Assembly (NCBI GenBank): GCA_030686995.1
Contig: CM060692.1
Location: 127,921,796 to 127,985,795 of the forward strand
Origin: Artemisia argyi
Lineage: Eukaryota; Streptophyta; Magnoliopsida; Asterales; Asteraceae
Direction: 5' to 3'
DNA: 64,000 bases
Under the pieces are notes generated by a model. The model was not told where the DNA came from. It did no database searches and saw nothing but the letters and a program-made list of their open reading frames with translations. Within the stretch, counting starts at the first letter, position 1. Every line of letters starts with the position of its first letter. The translations under genes were made by a program, and so were the position numbers. Shown here in pieces: positions 22,560 through 33,539 of the stretch.

Positions 22560-23182
22560 TGATGAGAGGAAAAGTGTACCGCTTTTAGGGGTCATTTAAG
22601 CCCAAAGTCGAGAATATTTGATCAAATATTGCCCTAAATCGTTCGTTTTGTCACTTTAGGTACTTTTCAGGAGAAATCTGGAAAATGAAGCATTTTAGAC
22701 ATTTTTGGAGCGAAAAAGTAAAGAAAACGACAAAGTCTCCAATTCATGCTGAAAGCAGTACCTGACGGCGTTAGGATTTTCTTATGACGCCGTCACTCTT
22801 TGGCAATGAGGTGGATAATCAAGTTACACATGACGCCCACAATGTTTTTGGAGGATTTACACGTGACGGCGTCACCAAGGCTGTCATGTACAAAATGCAA
22901 GAGACGGCCAAGTGGGAGTTTACACATGACGGCATCAGAATTGGATCTAGGCAATACGATAGTATTTTTGGTGCCGAGTTGACGGCGTCAGAATTTACTC
23001 TTGACGCCGTCAGACTCAAATCTCTATATATAGTTTTTGATTTTTCATTCATTGGAGTGCAACTTTGAGAGGAGAAACCCTAGACGAATTTCACCTTATT
23101 TTTAAGGGTTTCAAACCCTTGTTCATCCATGTTTAATTGAAGATAAGTTTTCCAATAATCATTCAATATGTCTATGTGTTGT
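22560..23182 (+). repeat. 5' LTR of C, piece 1
   Basis: Starts TGATGAGAGGAAAAGTGTACC. It holds TGACGSCGTCA-type boxes at 22763-23010, several decayed by C-to-T, and the TATA box at 23024-23033. It is cut at 23182 by element B; the last five bases GTTGT are repeated at 30136-30140. Confidence 0.9.
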
Positions 23183-24980
23183 TGATGAGGCGAAAAATGA
23201 ACCGTTTTTAGGGGGTCATTTTAGCCCCGGATTCGAATTTATTTGATCAAATATTGCCCTAAATCGTTTCTTTAGTCATTTTAGGTACATTTGGAGTGAA
23301 TTCTGGAAAAGGAAGCATTTTGGACATTTTTGGAGAATAAAAGTGAAGAAAACGGCAAAGTCTTAATTTTCCTTGCTGGGAACAGTACCTGACGGCGTCA
23401 CAAATTTCTTAATGACGGCGTCAAGAGTAATACAAGAGGTGGAAGTGGATAAAGTCTGTGATGGTCCAGAGAGTTTTGTACTATGGACATGACGGCGTCA
23501 CCATAGGCCGTCATGGTCCAAATATTAGTGACGGCCCAAAACAGAATTACACGTGACAGCGTCAAAAGTGGATCTAGGCAATCCGATTTCATTATGGGCG
23601 GCGAGTTGTCGGCGTCAGAATTTCCTTCTTGACGCCGTCACCCTATAAAATCTATATATAGTTTTGCAATTTTCATTCATTAGTGTGTAACTTTTAGGGT
23701 GTAACTTTGGAGATAAACCCTAGTCCGATTTTCACACCTTTTTCAAGGGTTTCTACCCTTTGAAACCTTTCATGTTCAATTGAGATAAGTACTCTTTCAA
23801 TTCAATCAATATGTCTATGTGTTGCTTGAATATATCTTACACTTGTCTTGAATTTAACATGCTTGGCTAGATCTCTTGTGTGTTTGCTTAGATGTAGTGA
23901 AACCTAGATGTTAATTATGGGTTGATTGTTTGTTTATAGTTGTTACAGATGATTGTATTCGATGTTAGGCTTAAGAAAACTGGCAGACTTCCATTGGTAA
24001 CATGCTTGAACGTCTTAAGAAACATGATCAGAGGTGTACTATGATTTTTGGTTGTATTTAATGCGTAGGAGAATTCTAATGATCCCATGTTAGGAGCTTC
24101 TAACGGCTCGACATAGGAGTGAAGTTGGATCCTATAGAGTTAGGGAATATTGTACATGGCCCTACGACTAGTATTAAGGAATACGACCCGTCATCCATGC
24201 AATTGTAACAAATTAACAACCTGTAAAAGATATCTAGGGAGTAATGAAACCTAAGTAAACACAATTTTCCTTATCATTGTTTACACCACTAGTTTAATTA
24301 GCTTTATTTTCATTTCTATTATTTTATTTTGATTGCATCTTTAGCTATTGGGTTAGTTGATTAGCAACTAATTACGCCCACTCTTCCAAAAACTGAGATT
24401 TTATTTTCTTTTATAAAAATATAAAAAATACAAAAAGAATCATCCCTCCCCTCTAGACCTAGTTTTTAGGCTTTCTAATTCTAGCGACACTATTCCTAAG
24501 TTGAACGATCAATCCCCCGGTACTTGTCACTATACTATACTACAACGATCAGGTACACTGCCTGGTGGGGCTTGTAAGCTTCTCGAGATCCCTCGAGAGG
24601 TAAAGTCTGGTGTGATCCCACTAGAGGTGGCAATTTGTGCCCAAAATAAAAAAAATGGGCTAAATGGGCACATTTTTAAAAGATTTGGGTACATTTGGAC
24701 CGCCTTTTTTTTAAATGGGCATATATTGCTCATTTAGAAGTTAAATGGGCATAATGGGCACACATGTTTTTCTCTCAATTGGAGAACATTTAATGAAAAA
24801 CTTATAGATATATTACTTAAATATAAATGAGGTGTTATGTTTGAGGAATTTTTGTTGTCGTTTTAAGTCTTTTCTAAAGTGATTCGTATAACATGCACCC
24901 GTTTAGCCCATAGTCCGTTTAGCCCGTAGCCCGTGCCCGCCTGGCCCGCCCGTTTTGCCACCTCTAGATCCCACGTATCA
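23183..24980 (+). repeat. 5' LTR of B
   Basis: Starts TGATGAGGCG, ends CACGTATCA. TGACGSCGTCA boxes 23390-23640, TATA box CTATATATAG 23652-23661, tRNA-Asp-complementary segment 24521-24549. Interrupted near its end by the MITE at 24622-24966. Confidence 0.92.
24614..24974. mobile_element. hAT-type MITE (24622-24966) with 8-bp target duplications
   Basis: The 345-bp element has terminal inverted repeats TAGAGGTGGCAA / TTGCCACCTCTA and is flanked by perfect 8-bp duplications GATCCCAC (24614-24621 and 24967-24974). Eight-base duplications and this terminus are characteristic of hAT transposons. It has no coding capacity. The interior is rich in GGGCA/TGCCC-like words near both ends. It is absent from the other LTR of B, so it arrived after B. 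Confidence 0.93.
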
Positions 24981-24986
24981 TGTTTT

Positions 24987-25004
24987 TGGCACCGCAGCCC
25001 GGGG
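24987..25004 (+). other. Primer-binding site of B
   Basis: TGGCACCGCAGCCCGGGG, six bases inside the 5' LTR. tRNA-Asp type with one additional change (A at base 5) relative to A. Confidence 0.7.
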
Positions 25005-25163
25005 AATAGTTATTGTCTAGGTTAGGATTTCTTTTTCTTAGTTCTACTTGCTAAATTCCTTTCTAGTAAGATTTTATTTTTATTTTTAAGTTTTCTTTAG
25101 TCTATCTTATTTCTTCGTGCCTTTGTTAGTAAACTAAATTCTTTGACTATTCCGTTGACCATT

Positions 25164-26201
25164 ATGGAAAACGCGAATCCGCCCCTTTCCCCTAGAGAAG
25201 TAGCTTTGTTGTGTAAACAGATTGAGAATGAAATTAGGGAACTTAGGGAGCTTAATAGGTTAATTAATGTTGAGCTCGATCATGCATTTAGTGACCTAGA
25301 GACCACCTTGTATTCAAATAAGGACCTAGGACCTAATGATTTTGAGGATGTGGTTGAGGAACTTAGGGAAGGGGAGATAGATCCTAAGCTAGATGACTAT
25401 TTCAATCTATACCCCACTAAGGAGGAGATTGTATACTATAATAATCTTATTGATAATCCTCGACCTCCTTTCACTAGAATTGAACCTAAGATAAAGAGAG
25501 GCGATCCTAAGAATGCTAAGATACCATGTATGATTGGATATAAATACATTGACAATGCTTACATTGATTTTAAATTCCCAATCAACATTATGTCCTCAAA
25601 TGTTTATAATGATATAATGAAAACAAGACTTGGACCTAGAAGAGATCCCAAATACCCTGGTGGAGTTTGTAACTTTGTCGGGAGAATTAAAGGTCTACAT
25701 GTCTTTGTTGGGAACTTTACTTATATCACTGACTTTATGGTTGTTGAAGACCTAGCTAGTGTTATTGATTGTCGCTTATCCCATGTTGTGTTTGGTAAAC
25801 CATTTGTTGAAGAGTCCAAGTTAGAATATGATGAGATAGAAGGGACAATCCGATTTGCTAGAGGAACCGATAGGATCACTTATATGATGCCTAATAGAAT
25901 GAAAGAATTTCGTTTTGTGCCTCGATTTGACATGGATAACATTGGTGCTTTCGAGGACATCAATGAAGAGGATAAGAAAAAGGGCATGGACTATGTATGG
26001 GAGAAGAAAAGCCTTTTCTATAAGGATTGCTTGACTCTAGGACCAAAATATAAAGTTGATAAGGAATTTGCCAATTGGGTTATAGGAGCAATTGAGAAAA
26101 AGGTGGTTGGTCTCTATAAAGAACATTTACAATCGGGTCCGAAACACAAAACTAAGATTGGAGATGACCTAGAGAATGAGACCAACGATGAGGTCACATA
26201 A
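25164..26201 (+). CDS. Gag-less ORF with degenerate protease-like domain, element B (345 aa)
   Basis: The ATG at 25164 (MENANPPLSP) is preferred over an upstream in-frame TTG. The N-terminal 50 residues are Glu/Leu-rich and likely helical. The gag capsid domain and zinc knuckle found in A are absent. From about residue 85 (YPTKEEIVYYNNLI) the protein aligns with the C-terminal third of the A polyprotein. Protease-like domain at about 118-245, with YIDFKFP (133-139) where a retropepsin has its catalytic D-T/S-G, then VVFGKPFVEES (208-218). The C-terminus contains YKDCLTLGPKYK, matching A. It is full-length and uninterrupted, like its homologue in F. Function unknown; a protein-binding or helper-recruiting role is only a guess. 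Confidence 0.85.
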   Translation: MENANPPLSPREVALLCKQIENEIRELRELNRLINVELDHAFSDLETTLYSNKDLGPNDFEDVVEELREGEIDPKLDDYFNLYPTKEEIVYYNNLIDNPRPPFTRIEPKIKRGDPKNAKIPCMIGYKYIDNAYIDFKFPINIMSSNVYNDIMKTRLGPRRDPKYPGGVCNFVGRIKGLHVFVGNFTYITDFMVVEDLASVIDCRLSHVVFGKPFVEESKLEYDEIEGTIRFARGTDRITYMMPNRMKEFRFVPRFDMDNIGAFEDINEEDKKKGMDYVWEKKSLFYKDCLTLGPKYKVDKEFANWVIGAIEKKVVGLYKEHLQSGPKHKTKIGDDLENETNDEVT

Positions 26202-27052
26202 TTGCCCATGACCTTGAGTATAGCTACAAGACTCGTAAAATAAAGAAAAGCACTTCTTGGGAGGCAACCCATGTTTTGTGTGATTTTTAATTTTTTGATT
26301 GATATTTGTTTCCGTATGCATGCTTTGTTTTTATTTTTGGTAGATCATGTTTTAAAACTAAAATTGTGAAAATGCTTTATTTTGTCGTTTAACTTCGTCT
26401 TAACTTCATATAAAGGTATTTTGAAAAAAGATAAGTGTAAGGGGAAACCCCAAATTTGTTTTTAAGAATGAAATTGATCATGATTCTCCACAATATTAAA
26501 TGGACATGTGTATTAGTATTTGTTAGAGTCAAATGCTTGTATCGAGTCATAATGATGTTTTGCAGGATTTTTCAGGAAGTAGGACATAAGTTTTTCCAGA
26601 AATTTTCCGGAAACTTAACGTAAAGATTTCTGCAGGTCACTTCTGACGGCGTCAGGAATTAATTACTGACGGCGTCATGTGCAAAATTCTGGAAATTTCG
26701 CTAGTTTTGTTTTTCTAACGGAGTCTTAAAGTTTTTGTTAATTCTTTAGTTTTATAAACTCCAGGAAATCTGCAAACATTTATTCCACAAGCATTATATC
26801 TTAATTTGTTTTCTAGGATTTCTTAGTATATATAGATTGCCGCCGATTTTACGCGAGATTGTCTTGTTTGTTTTCTCAGGTTTAACAGGTTATGTATGAC
26901 AAGAAGATGATTTATTTTTCTAGAAGGAAAGCTTTGAATGTTCATTTTCTTGGAGGAAGATCTAACCTTGTTACCACACTATCCACACCGAACGAATCAG
27001 GGGAGTATTTGATTTCATTCTTTTACCTATTTCACTTTTACATTCTTTAATT

Positions 27053-27072
27053 GAACATTGGGGACAATGTTC
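27053..27072 (+). other. Conserved stem-loop (element B)
   Basis: GAACATTG / GGGA / CAATGTTC, identical to the stem-loops of A, C, D and F. Confidence 0.8.
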
Positions 27073-28054
27073 ATCCTAAGTATAAGGGGAGGGTAAATGA
27101 TGATACCTTATAGGAAAAAATTGCACTTGAGTTTGTTTGTTTGATGGTAGGTGTGTAATAAAACTAAGAGAAATAGTTTTTAGTGTAATTTTAGCGCCAA
27201 ATTTAATTTTTTTTTACAACATTTAGGAGTGAAACTTTAGCCTTAGCAAGCGTCTCATGGATAGGAGTCGTATGACTAGCACAAAACCGTACTATTCAGA
27301 AAAATTTTCCACCCAAATATGTGAGGTTCGCCTTTAGATTTGATAGGAAAAGCATTCACTATTAGTGCTTATGAGTGTACCGGTAGCATTTAGATTGTAG
27401 AACTTGCGTTAGTGATGCATCTCGAGACCGCTAGTGAGACTACATTCGTGTAGTAGGATTTACTACATGATAAGAGGCATTAGGATCACCCTTGTGTTAA
27501 ACCCGTATTATAATTATTTGACCATTTAAGTCATATCACTTGGCTAGTAAAGACAATTAATTTTTCCCACACCTTAGTGTTGTACTCATTTTTAGTATAC
27601 GAAACCCTTAGTACACCCCTCCGAGCCTATCTTTTTGTTTCTAACTTTAAGCATCATATTTAAAGGAAGAATTTGTTACAACCCACTTAAATTTACACCC
27701 AAATCGCCTTAGCCTTCCGTGTATGCACTCATCTTTAGTGCATTATTGTTACATGTTTAAACCCTTAGTTAATTATCTAATTGATTACATGGTTGCTAAG
27801 TCGAGTCATATCTTGTACATATTGTTTTGGGATGATTGGGACTCATGGGTAAAGTACTTATGTTATGGAGTAATGGAGAAGAACATCATATATTACCCCC
27901 ATATGTGCGTTAATCTTAAAAGTACTCCAAGTGTTTTGATTATCTTGATTCGAATCATTAGAGTAGTTTATTGTAAAGTATGTAAAAATTCAAGTGTAAG
28001 GGGAATCTACATTCCCTATGATGTATTATTTTGGATGGTAGGGTAAGAGTGTAT

Positions 28055-28056
<2 letters not shown>

Positions 28057-28100
<44 letters not shown>

Positions 28101-28140
28101 AATCGAATAATTAAGAAAAAAAAAAAAAAAAAAAAAAAAA
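28057..28140. repeat. Interrupted poly-A tract in B
   Basis: Two long A runs separated by a short non-A stretch, between GTGTATGC and CATACGGACTACCATCCC. It occupies the same position as the poly-T/AT tract of A. Confidence 0.95.
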
Positions 28141-28691
28141 CATACGGACTACCATCCCGTTTCATTTTATGTTTGTTTTAAGTTTTTGTTATTTTTGATT
28201 TATTAGCTTAAGTCGAGTCTAGTCTTGGCTTATTAACGCCATATTTTACATGTAATTAACCAAGGTGATTAACTCGCCACCAGTAAATATTGCCTATATC
28301 CAACAAAACCGTGTATTCCATATCCTTACACCTAACATTATAACCCTTTAAAAGACCTCTTTGATAGTTTATCCTAGGTGCTTACGCCAAGTGGTGGAGG
28401 TTTGATCCTTTCCCAAGCCTATGGTAATCTATTTTGTTATGACAGGTAGTGAGAGATGTTTTCCATTTCCTTATTGTGATGTATACTTTATTACACCCAA
28501 GAGATGTGAGTATCTAAACACTATTTGTGAGGTACTAGTGTATGACCTCCGTGCTTGTCTTTGGTCTTTAGTGGAACGATTATTTGTTCTAATTACTTTT
28601 ATATTAGTGTTAAATGACCCCTAACTTGTATTTTGATTAGAATAAAAGCGCATTTTCTTGAGGATAAGCAAATCTCAAGTGTAAGGCTATT

Positions 28692-30135
28692 TGATGAGGC
28701 GAAAAATGAACCGTTTTTAGGGGGTCATTTTAGCCCGAATTCAAATTTATTTGATCAAATACTGCCCTAAATCGTTCCTTTTATCATTTTAGGTACCTTT
28801 GGAGTGAATTCTGGAAAAGGAAGCATTTTGGACGTTTTTGGAGCATAAAAGTGAAGAAAACGGTAAAGTCTTAATTTTCCTTGCTGGGAACAGTACCTGA
28901 CGGCGTCACAAATTTCTTAATGACGACGTCAAGAGTAATACAAGAGGTGGAAGTGGATAAAGTCTGTGACGATCCTGAGAGTTTTGTATTATGGACATGA
29001 CGGCGTCACCATAGGCCGTCATGGTCTAAATGTTAGTGACGGCCCAGAACAGAATTACACATGACGGCGTCAAAAGTGGATCTAGACAATCCGATTTCAT
29101 TATGGGCGGCGAGTTGACGGCGTCAGAATTTCCTTCTTGATGCCGTCACCCTGTAAAATCTATATATAGTTTTGCAATTTTCATTCATTAGTGTGCAACT
29201 TTTAGGGTGTAACTTTGGAGATAAACCCTAGTCCGATTTTCACAGCTTTTTCAAGGGTTTTTACCCTTTGAAACCTTTCATGTTCAATTGAGATAAGTAC
29301 TCTTTCAACATGCTTGGCATGAATTTAACATGCTTGGCTAGATCTTACACTTGTCATGAATTTAACATGCTTGGCTAGATATCTTGTGTGTTTGCTTAGA
29401 TGTAGTGAAACTTAGATGTTAATTATGGGTTGATTGTTTGTTTATAGTTGTTACGGATGATTGTATTCGATGTTAGGCTTAAGAATACTGGCAGACTTCC
29501 ATTGGTAACATGCTTGAACGTCTTAAGAAACATGATCAGAGGTGTACTATGATTTTTGGTTGTATTTAATGCGTAGGAGAATTCTAATGATCCCATGTTA
29601 GGAGCTTCTAACGGCTCGACATAGGAGTGAAGTAGGATCCTATAGAGTTAGGGAATATTGTAAACGGCCCTATGACTAGTATTAAGGAATACGACCCATC
29701 ATCCATGCAATTGTAACAAATTATCAACCTGTAAAAGATATCTAGGGAGTAATGAAACCTAAGTAAACACAACTTTCCCTATCATTGTTTACACCACTAG
29801 TTTAATTAGCTTTATTTTCATTTCTGTTATTTTATTTTGATTGCATCTTTTGTTATTGGCTTAGTTGATTAGCAACTAATTCCGCCCACTCTTCCAAAAA
29901 CCGAGATTTAATTTGCTTTTATAAAAATATAAAAAATACAAAAAGAATCATCTCTCACCTTTAGACCTAGTTTTTAGGCTTTCTAATCCTAGCGACACTA
30001 TTCCTGAGTTGAACGATCAATCCCCGGTACTTGTCACTATACTATACTACAACGATCAGGTACACTGCCTGGTGGGGGTTGTAAGCTTCTCGAGATCCCT
30101 CGAGAGGTAAAGCCTGGTGCGATTCCCACGTATAA
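28692..30135 (+). repeat. 3' LTR of B
   Basis: 1444 bp. Boxes 28898-29150, TATA box near 29160-29169, tRNA-complementary segment 30028-30056. Near 29300-29375 it differs from the 5' LTR by a local rearrangement: part of the 5' LTR sequence there is missing and the phrase AATTTAACATGCTTGGCTAGAT is duplicated. Confidence 0.92.
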
Positions 30136-30140
30136 GTTGT

Positions 30141-30368
30141 TTGATTCTATCTTATGCTTGTCTTCACTTTAACATTCTAGGCTAGGTTTTCTTTGTGTTT
30201 GCTTAGATGTAACAAAACTTAGATATTGATTATTAGTTGGTTGGTTGTTTATAATTGTTGTGGATGAATGATTTCGATGTTAGGCTTAAGAAAACTGGCA
30301 GACTTCCAATTGGTAACTTGCTTGAATGTCTTAAGAAATATGATCGGATGTGTACTACGATAAATTGG
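30141..30368 (+). repeat. 5' LTR of C, piece 2
   Basis: Continues the C LTR after B; it matches 47964-48198 of the 3' LTR. It is cut at 30368 by element D; the last five bases ATTGG (30364-30368) are repeated at 41946-41950. Confidence 0.9.
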
Positions 30369-31788
30369 TGATGAGGCAAAAAATGAACCACTTTTAGGGG
30401 GTCATTTAAGCCCGGAATTGAATTTATTTGATCAAATATTACCCTAAATCGTTCCTTTTGTGATTTTAGGTACTTTGGGAGTGAAATCTGGAAAAGGAAG
30501 CAATTCGGACGTTTTTGGAGCATAAAAGTGAAGAAAACGCTAAAGACTTAATTTTCCAAGTTGAGAACAGTACCTGATGGCATCAAGAGGAAAATCATGA
30601 CGGCGTCAAGAGTAAAAGTGGTGACGACCCAGTGCAAACCTGACAGCGTCACAAGAAGGGCGTCAAGAGTAAATTTTGTGACGGCCTGCATATGGGGACT
30701 ACATGACGGCATCAGACCCAGATCTAGGCAGTCCGAGGAACTATTTGGCGACGAGATGACGGCGTTAGACATTTGTTCTTGACGCCATCACCTTCTAAAC
30801 TCTATATATAGTTTTCTATTTTTCATTCATTAAAGAGGAACTTGTGTGGAGAACCCTGGGGCCGAACTTTGTAAACCCTAGCTCGTATTTTACAGTATTT
30901 TCAAGGGTTTTCACCCCTTGAATCCTTTCATGTGCTATTAAGATAAGTCTTCTCTTAATTCAATCAATATGTCTATGTGTTGGTTGTCTATATCTTGTGC
31001 TTGTCTTGATTTCAACATGCTTGGCTAGATCTATCTTGTGTTTGCTTGGATCTAATGAACCTAGATGTTAATTATGTGTTGATTACTTGTTTATGGTTGT
31101 ATTGGATGAATGATTGCAATGTTAGGCTTAAGAAAACTGGTAGATCTCCATTGTGTAACATCCTTGAACGTCTTAGGAAACATGAACCGATGTGTACTAG
31201 GTTTTATTGGTTGTATTTAATGCATGAGTAAATTCTAATGATCCCATGTTAGGAGCTTCTTAGCCGGCTCGACATAGGAGTGAAGTAGGCACTCATAGGA
31301 TTGGGGAAGTAAGTACGCCACCCCATGAATGGTATTAAGGAATACAATCCATCATCCACGCAACTATAACAAGTAATTAACGTGTAAAAGATATCTAAGG
31401 AGTAGTGAAATCTAAATAAACACATTTCTCCCACATATTGCTCACAACTTTAGTTTAATTTAGTTTATTTTCATTTCTAGTATTTTATTTTGATTGCATC
31501 TTTAGTATTGGGTTAGTTGACTAGCAACTAATTCCGCCCAAATCCTTCAAACCCGAGATTTTAATTTGCTTTCTAAAAAAATATAAAAATACAAAAAGAA
31601 TCATCCCTCATCTCTAGACCTAGTTTTTAGGTTTTCTAATCCTAGCGACACTATTCCTAGCTGAACGATCAATCCCCCGGTACTTGTCATTATACTATAC
31701 TACATCGATCAGGTACACTGCCTGGTGGGGGTTGTAAGCTTCTCGAGATCCCTTGAGAGGTAAAGCCTGGTGCAATCCCTACGCATCA
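30369..31788 (+). repeat. 5' LTR of D
   Basis: 1420 bp, TGATGAGGC to CGCATCA. Boxes 30574-30790, many mutated; TATA box 30802-30811; tRNA-complementary segment 31681-31709 with two or three changes relative to B. Confidence 0.92.
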
Positions 31789-31794
31789 AGTTTT

Positions 31795-31810
31795 TGGCGC
31801 CGCTGCCGGG
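31795..31810 (+). other. Primer-binding site of D
   Basis: TGGCGCCGCTGCCGGG, the closest of the five to the tRNA-Asp complement TGGCGCCGTTGCCGGG: one mismatch in 16. Confidence 0.8.
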
Positions 31811-31959
31811 AAATAGTTATTGTCTAGGTTAGAATCTCTTTTTATTACATCTACTTGCTAGATTCCTTTCTAGTAAGATTTTATTTTTATTTTTTAGGAT
31901 CTCTTTAGTCTATCTTATTTCTTCGTATTTTTGTTCGTAACTCTTCACCACCCGACATC

Positions 31960-33539
31960 ATGGACGATGGGAACATCTTTGAACCCGTCATCCCACCACA
32001 ATAAAACCCACCACTAGAACCTCTTAGGCCCCGAACCTTAGGAGAGTATTCCCGACCTAGCCACCAAGGCTACCGATACACTATTGAGCTCACCGGAGCC
32101 AATGTGACCCCCTTGCGATCCGACACCATCCGGTTGGTGCAAAGCGGATGTGCATTCCATGGACTTCGTTCCGAAGATCCAAATCAACATCTCAAGGAAT
32201 TCCTTAAAATCGTAGATTCCATAGACCTAGATGTTGCAACTAGAGAGACAACCCGATTACACCTATTCCAATTCTCTCTACGTGATCAAGCTAGTCAATG
32301 GCTTGAGCGTTTACCCGCGAGATCCATCACCACATGGGATGATCTCACCACTCGTTTCCTTGCTCAATTTTTCCCACCGGGGAGAACTACCAAGCTTAGA
32401 ATGACATCTTGATGTTCCAACAACGTCAAGGTGAAACTCGTTATGAAGCATGGACTCGCTTCAAGGACTTACTCCAAAAAGTCCCTCATCATGGCATAGA
32501 TCTTTGGCTCCGAGTCCAAATCTTTTATGACCATATCGATCTCTCCACAAGGCGAGCCATTGACCAATCGGCCGGTGGTAAGCTACGTGATCTAAGTGCG
32601 GAACAATCATGGGAACTCATATAAGATCTTGCTCTCTATGACAACGAAAGTTGGAATGATCCCCGTGATTTGAACAAAACGGTCAAGGCAATATCTTTGC
32701 CTTCGAACAACTCTAGCACTCCCGACCGTAGGATCATGGAACTTGAGGACCAAGTCAAGTTTCTCATGAAATCTTACGAAGCTCCTAAGCCTTCAAGCCA
32801 AGTGAACAAAATCACTTCTTCATGCGAATTATGTGGCGGTCCCCATGACACTCGTGATTGTGTGGAACTCCCCGGAACAGCTTTTGCGGACTATGCATCC
32901 TCGCGTACCGATGAAGCGGGAGATAAGTGGTACATTTTCAAACCCGAGCCAAACCCTTACGGTGATTCATACAACCCCTCTTGGAAAAATCACCCAAACC
33001 TTAGGTGGAAACAAAATCAAGCCAATTCTTCCTATCCGCCTAATCGTTACCAACCAAACGGTCCACCCTCCAACCGTACTTTCAACAACAATCCTTCTAA
33101 CAACTATGGTAGTACCAACAATCTTGAAGGATTGATGTCCAAGTTTAGGGCATCTCAAGAAGTTCGCATATCTAAGTTTGAAGCCGATTTCAAACAAAAG
33201 CAAAGCGAGATGACCACCAAAATTGACACATTGTTGAAAGTTCTCAATGACCGAGAAATGGGAGCACTCCCAAGTGACACGGTCAAGAACTCGAAACTAA
33301 ACGTTAATTCCATATCATCAGTTTCGTCACCCACCTCTTGTCCACAATACTACTCGGTTAAATCTATGAGCACATGTTTCAAATAAAACCAAATTCTTCA
33401 AAAGGACCAATCGAATAAAACACCCGATATAAAACCGGTCAAAAGCATAGTTGAAACACCTCCTACGCAAGACCTTGACGATGAATTCAAGGAACTTCAC
33501 CTTGAACGCCCCGTCATTGATGTCTTAGCCCGTGCTCCC
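31960..33539 (+). pseudogene. Gag part of the gag-protease ORF of D (broken)
   Basis: The ATG at 31960 (MDDGNIFEP) parallels the A gag start. The gag domain matches A closely (FHGLRSEDPNQHL, RFLAQFFPPG, DLLQKVPHHGIDLW), and the knuckle is CELCGGPHDTRDC with the same short CX2CX3HX4C spacing. Defects: TAA at 32002-32004 (Gln expected), a one-base deletion near 32400, TAA at 32622-32624 (Glu expected), and TAA at 33384-33386. From the LPSDTVKN block (about 33270) onward it diverges from A and leads into a different protease. The frame reaches the CTCCC insertion point at 33539 and continues at 37105. Confidence 0.88.

Larger units (their letters stand above)
26202..28691 (+). other. 3' noncoding region of B
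   Basis: Contains the conserved block after the stop codon (26249-26273, with TTGGGAGGCAACCCATG), two TGACGGCGTCA boxes near 26642-26680, the stem-loop at 27053-27072, an A-rich tract at 28057-28140, and four polypurine-like copies (about 26430, 27075, 27992 and 28678-28691). The last one primes at the LTR edge. A 107-codon reading at 27723-28046 is listed among the findings but is not supported as a gene. Confidence 0.75.
23183..30135 (+). mobile_element. Non-autonomous Athila-type element B (gag-less)
   Basis: TSD GTTGT (23178-23182, 30136-30140). 5' LTR 23183-24980 including a MITE, primer site, one intact 345-codon ORF, a 2.5-kb noncoding 3' region, and 3' LTR 28692-30135. Without the MITE and its duplication the 5' LTR is 1445 bp, against 1444 bp for the 3' LTR. 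The last bases of the 3' LTR read ATAA instead of ATCA. There is no gag, RT or integrase. Confidence 0.93.

Noticed and set aside
22784..23068. 94-codon ORF in the C LTR and its homologue at 47589-47858
   Set aside because: Lies in the LTR promoter array; frames run through TGACGGCGTCA boxes on either strand and are not conserved in other LTRs.
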